64,000 bases of DNA, from the NCBI RefSeq assembly GCF_032854445.1, contig NC_088300.1:28499608-28563607 (forward strand), written 5' to 3'. This DNA comes from Liolophura sinensis. Its lineage: Eukaryota > Mollusca > Polyplacophora > Chitonida > Chitonidae. Each line of letters starts with the position of its first letter. Position 1 is the first letter of the stretch. The notes under the pieces are model-generated. The model saw nothing but the letters and a program-made list of their open reading frames with translations. It was not told the DNA's origin and searched no databases. The translations under genes were made by a program, and so were the position numbers. Below are positions 51,521-62,006 of the stretch, piece by piece.

Positions 51521-53400
51521 GTACACTATATAATATGTACATGTAACTGTGACACACGTAGTAAATCGACCTGAGGAAAATATTTGAAAGCGTTTATGTT
51601 CTTTGTTTTTCACACAGCTAAACGATTTTCAGCATACATATAGTCCATACATAGCCCTTATTACACAGTGATGTTCAGCTTTACAACTGTAACAATTTTG
51701 CTACGAGATCTCTAAATATGATGGAAATTGCGCTTTTTAGAAATTTAATCGCAGTTTGCGGCAAAAACTACACGTGGCAGGAAAGAAATAAGTGCAGATT
51801 CATGATCCGGATGTCAAACTACGTTGGGTAGCATACTTACAATACTCGTACATTCATCCTAACCCTAATCCTAAAGTACATCATACAACATGGGGACGTC
51901 AAAAGGGCAAATATAGCAAATCAGCCTTTGGTTAATTTTTCAAGCCCTGCAACTCCCACATTTATTAGGACACTTTAATGATTTTCCGCACATACACCTG
52001 TACACATAAGGCCCTTTGCATTCATCCACTTTCAGCTTTACGGTTATACCTCCAAATATGGGGGAAAATTACCCTTTTTCGGACTTTAATGGCATTTCCC
52101 GACATAACTGAAAAAAAGACCAGCATACTTAAAATGTTTAAATTCAGAAAATTTTAATCACGTGACAAATTCAGTTAGCTGGGATCGAACTCAGTCATGA
52201 CTGACTGGCGTGAGCAATACAAGTTTGGCGTGATCTACCTAATGTCTATTTCCTGATGTCAATTATCTTTGTCATTCAAAGCATCTCCCTTACTATTTAC
52301 TCTATTACATATATATGACTAAGTCCAGAAGTACGTCACAATTTACACTTCAAATCTCCAAGCGCCTTTTCTTTACTCTTATATCTTTCATATGAGAGTA
52401 TAAGTTATTGGCGGAGAAACAATACATAACTAGATAAACAGCTTTGAAATCTTAAGTGTGACCTTACACCGTTTATCACTGAAGCAACTGGCCGGTCGTT
52501 CGCATTCTCACAAATATATCGGTGAGCTTGATGATGCTGCGCTATTCCCCATGACAAGCAGCGATTCTTTCTCAGACTTAACATGATTTTGCTAAGAAAT
52601 AATGCAATAAATACCGCCCGTGTAACAGCAAGTTTTTACTTTCACGTCTGAATCCAAGACCTGCCATGCACAGACTGACTGTGTTACTACTGGCCAGACC
52701 GTTGTCAGAAAGCAAACACCTGGACCCGGGCACATGTAGATATCTGTCAATCACCCTGGCCTGCTTAGCATATAGTAAAGAAGACAAGGTTTGCACAAAA
52801 CAATGCTAACTTTTAGAAATACATGCACAACATACACTGACTGGTCATTGGGGATTGGGGTACATGATACATATTCTTTGTAGCCATCCATACATTGTGT
52901 TACACTATATAGCATGTATATGTAAATGTGCCAAAGGTGGTAAATCTGCCCTTGGACATTATTCAAAAGTGTACATATCCTGTGTTTTGTGACACAGGTC
53001 AGCGATTTTCATCATACATACAGGACATGTACACATACATACAGCGATTTTCAGTTTTACATCTGCAATAGTTTTCTGTTACTTGACCTTCAAAATTGAG
53101 GGAAATTGCAGTTTGATTGCAACTTGCGTGATTGTGATCAGGACATCAGACTACGTCGCCTGGCATACTTACAATGTTTCTACATTCATCCTACACATGA
53201 TATGCATTATATAACATACACTTGTAAATGTGCCAAAATATAGTAAATTGAGCTTTTGTCAAAGTTTGAAGCCCTGTACATCCCATATTTATTAAGACAA
53301 CTCAAAGATTTTCAGCATACATACAGTACATACATGTATATGGTCCCTTGCACTCAACAATTTTGAACATTACAGCTGTATCAGTTTTCTGTTATCAGTT
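51521..53400. repeat. Diverged repeat of about 250 bp in four copies, arranged as a 1.4-kb duplication
   Basis: Four related blocks, at about 51521-51800, 51832-52105, 52899-53135 and 53162-53400. They share a fixed order: ACATTCATCC/ACACTATATA, a taaatggcc-like block, GATTTTCAGCATACATAC, CAGCTTTACAACTGTA and a GGGAAATTGC-like end. Pairs 1+2 and 3+4 correspond at an offset of about 1.35 kb, so an old dimer was duplicated again. The piece between them (52110-52895) is unrelated. Confidence 0.7.
52175..52245 (-). mobile_element. Weak tRNA-like segment
   Basis: On the minus strand a B-box-like GAGTTCGATCCCAG is preceded by GTAGATCACGCC about 40 nt upstream, as in some tRNA-derived retroposons. 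Stems do not fold convincingly. Confidence 0.3.
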
Positions 53401-53715
53401 TTTCAGCCTTACTAGCTGTAGAAGTTCTTCAATTTTGAAACGTGGAGAAATGGCGATTTTTTCTTTGGCATGTACTACTTCCGGTTTGCTGACCTCACTC
53501 TCGGTTATGTAAATGTCTGCTTGTATTGTGATGATGTTAGGCCTTAAGACGGTGTCTCTAGCTTCATTGGTTAAGGAAATACCCACTTTCAGTTTTGATG
53601 ATGTCACTTTCGGTTTTGCAATTATTGCATTTTCGAAATCAGCATCCAAAACTGCACCAGATAGCACTATTTGCCGGCCATCATCTGTGAAAGTGTGGAA
53701 ATTATTAGCAAACAA
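53395..53715 (-). other. 106-codon open frame, unassigned
   Basis: Frame with many charged residues (KPKVTSSKLKVGIS, KEKIAISPRFKIEELL). It begins just outside the repeat field at 51521-53400 and has no recognised family. On the same strand as UROS and inside its intron. The opposite strand is also open over 70 codons (53513-53725). Short similar phrases (cacttccggtttg, cactttcagttttgatgatg, cactttcggttttgcaatta) recur in the DNA, which favours a repeat origin over a gene. Confidence 0.15.
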
Positions 53716-54059
53716 ATTTTATTAACGAATTTTTGGGTCACATGACATTTTCAGCCAATAGTTAGCTTGTACAATTTTCAACCCAGAAAGTTCTCATTAT
53801 CAACTTACCAAGCCTACACTCAACTTCAAGTCCTACAGACAAACATATTAAAATTTCATAAACTTCAGGCTAACCATTTTTGCTGGAAACCTGCCATAGT
53901 TTTGCCAAGAATAATGATAATAATAAAAACAAATAATCCGAACAGATACAATAGCCTGAATGGCTCGAACCCCTAATAAAACAGTTCAACCTTCCTGCAG
54001 TAGGCCCTTTGAAGATGTACACGGGTGAAAAGAAATATATAAAAAAAGCACAAACAAAA

Positions 54060-54540
54060 CATAACTTTCTATCGCTGTATGTTGGAGATCCATGAATGAT
54101 TGCCACTATATACAGGAGCTTAACCTGCCATCTGAGAATGTGCATTGACACACCATACCTACGGAGCAAAAAAAAAAGCGTAACCTTCAATCCATGTATG
54201 ATAGCCTAATGTACAAGAGGTAAAAATAAAGATTAACATTCCATCCAATTATGTGCATTTACATACCATACCTTAGAACAGAGGGCAGAAAAAAGCCTAA
54301 CCTCCAATCCATGTATGATAGCCCAACATACAAGAGCTAAAAATAAAGCTTAACATTCCATCCGATTATGTGCATTTACATACCATACCTTAGACTAGAG
54401 AGCTGAACAAAAAAGCTTAGCCTTCAATCAATGAATGAGAACCCATTATACATGTACAGGAGCTAAAAGAAAAAGCCTAATCTTCAATCTATGTATGAGA
54501 GCCCATTATACAGCAGAAAAAAGCCTTAACCAGACACCAA
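54060..54540. repeat. Dimeric tandem repeat, period about 120 bp
   Basis: Alternating half-units: A contains CTTCAATCCATGTATGA and AGCCCATTATACA; B contains TTAACATTCCATCCGATTAT and GCATTTACATACCATACCTT. About four dimers, with the last two A half-units adjacent (54415-54530). Half-units share the gcttaacctt-caatc start, so the dimer arose from a monomer of about 58 bp. Confidence 0.8.
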
Positions 54541-54899
54541 CACTGAAACCGACACCTACACCGACACTTTCTCCCCCTCTCACAATAGCTCGCCTTACTT
54601 CATCCAGGCAAGCTAAAAACAATTGCATCAAGTTTCAATTCACTGGGAGAGCAGGATAGGAAAAGAAGTGTTGAAAACTGAGTGCCAGATAGCATTCCAA
54701 AAAGCCTAAAAACCAACAAAAGAACACAGAATTTAATCTGTTATTATCTTGAAGACATTTAACATTTTAATTCATTATGACCTAGATGCACTGCGTCTGG
54801 TTCCATTCATAGTGTTTCTTCAGTTTGTTTATTCAATTAACATTTATTTCACTTACAGCCCTGCATCACAACCCCACTCAATAGCCAAAAGCAGGTGTA

Positions 54900-55106
54900 C
54901 CCTCATTCCTCATCCTTTTCGCATATGAAACAGCAACTTGCAGCGCAATTTATGCATATTCATAATCTGACTTTTGGAACAAAACTACATTGGTTGGCTT
55001 GGCCAGTTTCAGGGCTTTACAAAAAGTATAATGTTATCAGTCAACACAGAAAGAATATGCTTGAATACACACCCTGCAAACATGTGAAAAGCTTGAAGAA
55101 TTACAG
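54900..55106. mobile_element. TIR/TA MITE, copy 3
   Basis: Left end CCCTCATTCCTCATCCTTTT, right end complement CTGTAATTCTTCAAGCTTTT, with TA on both sides. About 207 bp, collinear with copy 2. Inside the UROS intron. The 80-codon frame across it is repeat sequence. Confidence 0.8.
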
Positions 55107-56248
55107 TAACGGGCGTAACAAGCTGACTCCACCCTAGAGGTACAGGTTCAAATTACTGGCCGTTGAAAGGGAATTTCAAGATGCCCTCACCCTCACGGTT
55201 CACAGGGTCTTAAGCAATCCATAAACATTCAACAATGCTCATGTATTCGCTTGTGTTACTTCTTTACATCCACCAAAATGGCATGAAAGTTTATAGCTCA
55301 CCAGGGAACTTGCCTTAAGTCATTGCTCGATCCAGAACTTCACATCAATTAAAGCTGGTCAACATGCATACTTTACAAAGCAATGTAAAGAATGGGTCAA
55401 AGCAATAGAGCAAAACTCAAATTTAATATTTCAATAAATGGCTCAGGTGATGAAAACAGATGACATAAAGTCATTACATCTGTCAACCTTTGCACACCCT
55501 TCAGTTCTTGTTAACACAGTGAAGAAAACCTTGAAATCTACACCAATTAGAAGAAATACATTCCACTTCTTAGGTGTCATGTATTTCAATAAGAATCAAG
55601 TTGCCCTACGAAAAACTCAATGGCAACTATATTCAATGTGGTCTTTTGTCAAAGATAACAAAAACTTCTTTTATTATTGTGTGGATAAATCTGCCTCTAT
55701 GATTTAACATTGTAAGCAGGTCATGCCTAAACAATGAAAACGACCTGCCATGCGATCATAATGGAGGCAACAGAACTCATTACATCATACAATGAAACAG
55801 ATAATATATCCTTGATTATACATACGCTTTTAGGGCGAATAGAGTTGACATATAAATATGTCATTTTCTGACCTTTATTTGCCACTAAAAAAAGGACTTT
55901 TTCAGGCGAATTTTTGGGGGCACAATGCACTGGCTAGCTCTTGTTCCGTATGACTACATGATTCGGCTGATGCAATCATAATTGATAAATATTTGGGTGG
56001 TGATAGTAGTGTTGTTACCCTGGGGAATTCCCCACCACCACCGACAACAAACTCAGTCGGGGGACAGCGTAACCAGCAACAACACTCTACCTGTCTGTCA
56101 AACATGGATAAACAAATGATATGACTATACTCACAATGGATAGAGTTTCCGAACAGATGTACCACAAACACCTGCCATATAGTGCAGTTTATGATACAGG
56201 AGTAAATACAAATATAGTTGTTTAGTGCATTTATACACAATAGTTTTT

Positions 56249-56392
56249 ATTTATTTACCTATTTATTTGATTGGAGTTTTATGCCATACTCAAGAATATT
56301 TCACTTATACGATGGCGACCAGCATTATGGTGGGAGGAAACCAGGCAGAGCCCAGTGAAAACCCACGACCATCCGCAAGTTGCTGGAGACCT
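56249..56392 (-). mobile_element. 5'-truncated SINE with target-site duplication
   Basis: Contains only the 3' part of the SINE, from the tail to AACCTGCGG-like sequence. A perfect 11-bp repeat CAATAGTTTTT flanks it (56238-56248 and 56393-56403), so the truncation happened at insertion, as in incomplete reverse transcription, not by later deletion. Confidence 0.85.
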
Positions 56393-56503
56393 CAATAGTT
56401 TTTTTTTATGGTGGTCATTTTTATTGGAGTGCCAATGCTTTGCGCTAGTTACCGGACAAATCTTCTGACTTAATAAACCTGTGTCCGCTACAGAGACAGA
56501 TGG

Positions 56504-56608
56504 ATTTATTTATTTATTTATTTATTTGACTTGTGTTTCATGCCATACTCAAGAACACAGTGTATTTCACTTATACGACAGCGGCCAGCATTATGGTGGG
56601 AGGAAACA
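56504..56608 (-). mobile_element. 5'-truncated SINE fragment
   Basis: Tail with five TTTA units, then cttgtgtttcatgccatactcaa and the ggccagcattatggtgggag block; the head is missing. It carries a short insertion (acacagtg) relative to other copies. Lies about 110 bp from the truncated copy at 56249. Confidence 0.75.
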
Positions 56609-57373
56609 GAAGAGAGATATGGATTCAACTGACTCAAATAATTGTTGTCTAACATCATGCTCGGCAGTTTTTCACTTACAAGGAAATCAGATAGCTCGAA
56701 GTAAACCACCTCCTCGTGCTAGTTACCTGGTAAACCTTCAGAGCTAAAGCCTCATCCACAACAAAAGGAGCTGTATTCAAGCCTTGAAATCTCACCGATC
56801 AGACCCACATCTGAAGAGATCTTAGACTTACGTCAAAATTTAAACTTGGTGAATCATTAAACTTGGTGTGTTCCTTTCGTTTCTTTTAGTTGAAATTTGT
56901 TTTACAATAACTTTCCCAGAATTTACATTGCCAAGCAATATTTTGATCTTGTTACATAAGAGTTACCAATTTCAAAGAAAGTCCAAAGGTCACTTCTTGA
57001 TCCCTGGAAAGCCCATTTGACACGAACGATGTTTTCATACCCAAATGAACACGTTGAGGGCTGGTCAAGTTTTTCAAAAACACTGATGTAAATGTTACAT
57101 GATAACTGTAAACAACAAGGATAGGCGCTGATGGAATACAATAAAAATATCTACAGTGATTTTAAAGGTTTAGGCCCCCAAATCGTTGTGCACCCCTACT
57201 ATTGAAGCTGTCTAAACTGAGAAGTATTTTAATTGCCAGCTGATGGATTACCAATGGCAAGTTTTGTTCTGGAGCAAATGTCCCTCACTCTATCATTCCA
57301 AAACTTTTATATCTCTCAGAGAATATCATCTCCATTTGTATTTTATAAAACTCTAAGTCTCTAACACACAAAT

Positions 57374-57630
57374 TTTTTTTTTTTTTTTTGATTGGTGTTT
57401 TACGCCGTACTCAAGAATATTTCACTTATACGACGGCGGCCAGCATTATGGTGGGTGGAAACCGGGCACAGCCCGGGGGAAACCCACGACCATCCGCAGG
57501 TTGCTGGAAGACCTTCCCACTTACGGCCGAGAGCATGAGCTGGACTTGAACTCACAGCGACCGCATTGGTGAGAGGCTCCTGGGTCATTACGCTGCGCTA
57601 GCGCGCTAACCGACTGAGCCACGGAGGCCC
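57374..57630 (-). mobile_element. tRNA-derived SINE, near full length, with target-site duplication
   Basis: This is the best-preserved SINE copy in the window. On the minus strand it begins with a tRNA-like head (CGTGGCTCAGTCGGTTAGCG, A-box) and a B-box (GAGTTCAAGTCC). A body shared with the other copies follows, and it ends in the ACTCAAGAATATTTC-complement tail and an A/T run. It is flanked by a perfect 13-bp direct repeat CTAACACACAAAT (57361-57373 and 57631-57643), the expected mark of target-primed insertion. The intact duplication implies a fairly recent insertion. It lies inside the UROS intron. Confidence 0.9.
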
Positions 57631-57779
57631 CTAACACACAAATGCCATGCAACCTAGCAACCTGTAAAGGGATAAGAACCTTTGATTTTTAAGGCCCGGA
57701 CAACAGGAAGTTGTTGTACAACTCATGAAAAAACAAACCTAGGGGACGAAAATTTATCATATTATCATGAAGTTATTTT

Positions 57780-58604
57780 TTGAATTATATTCTGGCAGTG
57801 GCAATCTCTAACATGAGCTTAGATCAAAGCAACTTGCTCACTCAACTGTCTTGTTTCCCCATCAACACAGTGCCTTTGGATGTGACTGAATGCAGTATTT
57901 GTTATTATTCTTGTGCAATATGCCTCAAGTACTATGCATGTTCAATATGCCACATGAACTATGCATGTTCAATATACCACATGAACTATGCATGTTCAAT
58001 ATACCACATGAACTATGCATGTTCAATATACCACATGAACTATGCATGTTCAATATACCACATGAACTATGCATGTTCAATATACCACATGAACAATGCA
58101 TGTTCAATATGCCACATGAACTATGCATGTTCAATATGCCACATGGACTATGCATGTTCAATATGCCACATGAACAATGCATGTTCAATATACCACATGA
58201 ACAATGCATGTTCAATATGCCACATGAACTATGCATGTTCAATATACCACATGAACTATGCATGTTCAATATACAACATGGACTATGCATGTTCAATATG
58301 CCACATGAACAATGCATGTTCAATATACCACATGGACTATGCATGTTCAATATACCACATGGACTATGCATGTTCAATATGCCACATGAACAATGTATGT
58401 TCAATATACCACATCAACAATGCATGTCCAATATACCACATGAACTATGCATGTTCAATATGCCACATGAACTATGCATGTTCAATATGCCACACGAAAT
58501 ATGCATGTTCAATATGCCACATGAAATTAATGGGATGCATGTTCAACGGGAACAAGCAATTAATGCAACTGATGGGAACAAATTTTGTTAACGAAAGTGT
58601 ATAA
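57780..58604 (+). other. 274-codon repeat-driven open frame, gene status doubtful
   Basis: The frame starts MNYILAVAISNMSLDQSN, runs for about 45 codons through non-repeat sequence, then through about 22 copies of the nonapeptide CSIYHMNYA (variants CSICHMNYA, CSICHMNNA), and ends about 25 codons after the array. It is the longest open frame in the window. The unit length is a multiple of three, and two other frames are equally open, so openness is explained by periodicity. It lies antisense in the UROS intron. No family, signal peptide or promoter is recognised. The recurring C-x2-C/H spacing is a by-product of the repeat. Confidence 0.2.
57915..58527. repeat. 27-bp minisatellite, about 22 copies
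   Basis: Unit TTCAATATACC + ACATGAACTATGCATG with limited variation (ATACC/ATGCC, AACTA/AACAA/GACTA). Each unit contains ATGCAT and CATG palindromes. It is open in two plus frames and one minus frame, giving apparent proteins of 274, 233 and 159 residues. Confidence 0.95.
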
Positions 58605-58771
58605 AAACACAATCTATGGACATCTATGTCTACGGAAAAAAAAGGAAGTGAATTAAGCTACATGTATCAATTAATGGGAACAAAATCTGCTAACAAAAGT
58701 GTATAAAACCATAGTTTCTGGGCATCTATGTCTACAGAAAAATAAGAAGGTAGTGAATTCAGCTAAAAGTT
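58569..58771. repeat. Tandem duplication, period about 102 bp
   Basis: Two copies share TGGGAACAAA, GTGTATAAAA, CATCTATGTCTAC and GTGAATTMAGCTA in order. Starts directly after the 27-bp array. Confidence 0.85.
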
Positions 58772-60027
58772 TTTAATACATGTAATTAAAACGGCTTCTG
58801 CCATCCAAAATGCATCAGTACAAAGTCTGCCTAGAGTTTGCTCATAAGCAGGCGCATATTTTAGCCAGGTGTTGTTTCATATTCTTAACACAGGCGGCGT
58901 GTTGATATGTAGAAGAGTTACCTGTCAAAATACAACACGTCTGGTCCAAAAAGGGCAGAACATTTTAATTTCCTAATGCTCATTAATTAAGCTCACAATA
59001 TGCTTTTTTTTTAAATAGCACTCAGATATGAGGGAGTCATATAATGGCCACATTTTATGATAATCTACACATGATTTACATATACCGTCAAGGTATGCAT
59101 CATCAACTTCAGATAGCTGACAACCAATTTGTAAATTCATTCAGGAAAACAAAACATCAAAGTTAAATTAATAAACAACTACTTATATTAAAGTCTGCAT
59201 TCCTTCAGGACCTTTTGAATGATATATGTGTGTTTATTTCACTTCACTGAAGTTCAAAGTGCAATAGGTCAGCAGAAAATAAAGTAATTAGTACTGGGCG
59301 TTTGAGTGCATTTTCAATGTTCTACCAAGTGATGGGAAAAAAGCAACTTTGTATCTTTATTGGCCAGTTCATTTCAATTGTCATTAATCATGACCAAATG
59401 CTTTCCAAATAAAACTTATTATGTTAATAACCCTTATGTCACTCAATGCCCCATAAATAACGGTAACAATGTGAAGGTCAAACTCATTAGCTTCAGTTTT
59501 ATAGCTAGTATTTGACTCGTTTACAAGACTATTAGACATTATGTACATATATATTGTACCCTACAGGTGGACAGGCTCGCTGTGATTAAACTTGTATAGT
59601 TGGCCAATTAAAACTTAAAAGCACAAAAAGTACCATGTGATAAAAAAAAAAAAAAAGACAAACAAAAAACAACTGTAGCTACAGGTCGAGGGGCTGACAT
59701 GAAGATTTAACAATTCCTCTTAAATGTCACATGTAAGTTCATACAGTTATTTTCTTGTGACAACTAGTCAGATTAAGAGTAAATATTAGCTAGGTCAGCT
59801 TGAACGGAGTTGCTGCGAAAACTACCATCCTTACTCCAGTTAATGGTATACCTGAGAGCATAATGAGTGTACAAGCAGACTGAAAATGGTCATACATGCA
59901 CTTTTTCCACGGAACACAGTAAGTCCAGAAAGTACTTTATTGTCAGTGAAAAAAGAACAGTAAACATTGGGTGACAACTGGACACAACTGTGAGGGCTAC
60001 TAACACACTTAATTTGTCTAAATATAT

Positions 60028-60070
60028 AAGTGGAAAAAGTACCCACTAATTGGAAAAAGTACTCATTAAT
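60028..60070. repeat. 20-bp minisatellite, left part
   Basis: Two units of tggaaaaagtacccactaat, interrupted on the right by a SINE. The remaining units continue at 60333. Confidence 0.85.
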
Positions 60071-60332
60071 TTATTTATTTGATTGGTGTTTTACGCTGTA
60101 CTCAAGAATATTTCACTTATACGATGGTGGCCACCATTATGGTGGGAGGAAACCGGGCAGAGCCTGGTGGAAACCCACGACCATCTGCAGGTTGCTTGAA
60201 GACCTTCCCACGTAGGACCTGAGAGGAAGCCAGCATGTGCTAGACTTGAACTCACAGCAACCGCATGGGTGAGAGGCTTCCGCGTCTTTATGCTGCGCTA
60301 GCGCACTAACCAACTGAGCCATGGATGCCACC
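60071..60332 (-). mobile_element. tRNA-derived SINE inserted in a 20-bp minisatellite
   Basis: Full-length copy of the same family, minus orientation. Both flanks are units of one satellite: tactcattaat on the left and tacccactaat on the right. The flank match can be read as target duplication, satellite periodicity, or both. Confidence 0.88.
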
Positions 60333-60490
60333 TACCCACTAATTGGAAAAAGCACCCACTAAGTGGAAAATGTACTCACTAATAGGAAAATGTACTCACT
60401 AAGTGAAAAATGTACTCACTAAGTGAAAAATGTACTCACTAAGTGAAAAATGTACTCACTAAGTGAAAAATGTACTCACGAAGTGAAAAC
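60333..60490. repeat. 20-bp minisatellite, right part
   Basis: About eight units of AAGTGAAAAATGTACTCACT with a strict 20-bp period. Units nearest the SINE (ttggaaaaagcacccacta) resemble the left part; those further right are more homogeneous, so expansion continued on the right side. Confidence 0.9.
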
Positions 60491-60510
60491 CAATATGATT
60501 CAATTGCAGG

Positions 60511-60650
60511 CGACTTGACTGACTGGTGTTTAACAATGTGCTCAAGAGTTTTTCACTTATATTACAGCAGTTGGGTTTATGGGTGGAGGAAGTCAGAGTG
60601 CCCGATTTAAACCACCAACAATCGCCAGGTACCTGACTGACAGCAAGAAT
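60511..60650 (-). mobile_element. Second, related SINE subfamily fragment
   Basis: Reads gactggtgtttaacaatgtg, ctcaagagtttttcactt, then gggtttatgggtggaggaag and ccaggtacctgactgacag. The order of blocks parallels the main SINE body, but the sequence is distinct, so this looks like a sister subfamily sharing the 3' domain. Confidence 0.6.
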
Positions 60651-61427
60651 ATGTACTTGTAATAGCAAAAATAGCCCTGTGGTAAGAACATCCCAGGACA
60701 TCACCAGAAACGGTTAAACGGACCATTCCTCAAGATTGGTGTGCTTTACATGTACCTCACTTAACTCAGGTAAGTACAAAAAGTACTTCGTTAAGAAGAA
60801 AAATCTACATACATTATCGTGATTTTACACACAGGTTATGGGTATAAACATATTGGTCATATATAGAGCACACTTTCATGCCAAACTGAACTCATGTAAA
60901 TATGAAGTCATTTGTGGCGAACTAGCTATTTAGTAATACACTGTAGCCTACAGCTGGATTAAACCTGTGAATACTGACGTATTTAATAAGATATGAGCCA
61001 TACTTGTATGAGCCCACAAAAGGTAGTTTGAGGCGAAACCCTAGAATATGTGTATTACGATTTCTTTAAATGTAGATTGCCATATACTACTAGATATGTA
61101 AAAGAGACTATTGCAAAGTAATATAGAGATGACAAATATGAAAGGTTCAAGATAACAAAACTTACTGTTCAGCCAATGGACAATAGCAGTCCACAATGAC
61201 GTACCCTAAATGACTATAAATTTCGTCCAAGACAAACTTGCCCATTTTTGCTGACTGCCAGAGTTCTATTTGTTTTAGAAAGGTGCTCTGAGGTTTGTTT
61301 TGAACATTGGGTGATATTCTACTGGAAAATCGTATGTTTCAGTACCGAAAATAGTATTCTGTGAAATTCATTTGCCTCTGAAAATGCACTTTTGTGGGTA
61401 AAATTTTACGCAATTTACGTATATGCA

Positions 61428-61545
61428 TTTAGTTGATTGGCGTTTTACACTATTTCACTTAAGTTTTAATACATGTATATAGGAGACCCTGGGAGTCAGG
61501 TATATGGTGAAGGAAACCAAAGAGGGGAAACACAGGGAGAGAACA
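61428..61545 (-). mobile_element. SINE 3'-domain fragment, decayed
   Basis: tgattggcgttttacac, then tatttcacttaag, and further on tatatggtgaaggaaacc. Compatible with an old SINE tail and body. Confidence 0.4.
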
Positions 61546-62006
61546 GTCTGACCTTGTCAGATGGCTGATAAACATTTTGATTTCATTAAAGTCAAAGCTC
61601 AAACAGAGGGCACTTGATCTGAATATATGTATTCTATAATATTGATTACTGATTAATGTTGTATTACAGATTATCCCTACTGTATAAATGTGACTGATGT
61701 TTAGAAGGTTGAAAGACAGAAATCAATATGCATCACAAGCACCAAAAACACTACATGCCAACTGACCAATCACTGCTGTCAATCCATATAATCTGACCAA
61801 AAGCAACTGTCACTCAGCCAATGAGAAAATCGGACATCCGCTGACGCTTCCATTTTGCCCTTCAGGTTGGTAGGACCGATTAAATGTACCATGTGCTATG
61901 CAGAAAACAGACTGAAGCAGAGCAAACAGCAGTATATTCTCCTGCCATCTGTATAATAATACAAAGCGGACGGCATTCTCAAATCATGTAAACATGTTCA
62001 TCTTAC

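Larger units (their letters stand above)
46682..62006 (-). other. Large UROS intron (about 15.3 kb)
   Basis: The interval between the two recognised UROS exons is bounded by gtaaga and tttcag on the minus strand. No coding sequence for UROS is missing between them, because the phases and protein alignment are continuous. The intron has been enlarged by repeats: two copies of a TIR/TA MITE, four SINE copies (all in the sense of UROS transcription), a repeat field at 51.5-54.5 kb, a 27-bp satellite and a 20-bp satellite. No separate nested gene was recognised. An intronic minus-strand frame of 125 codons at 49614-49991 has no family I recognise. Confidence 0.8.

Noticed and set aside
57925-58591. 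Proteins of 233 (plus) and 159 (minus) residues over the 27-bp array
   Set aside because: Alternative frames of one satellite with a unit divisible by three; mutual openness argues against coding.
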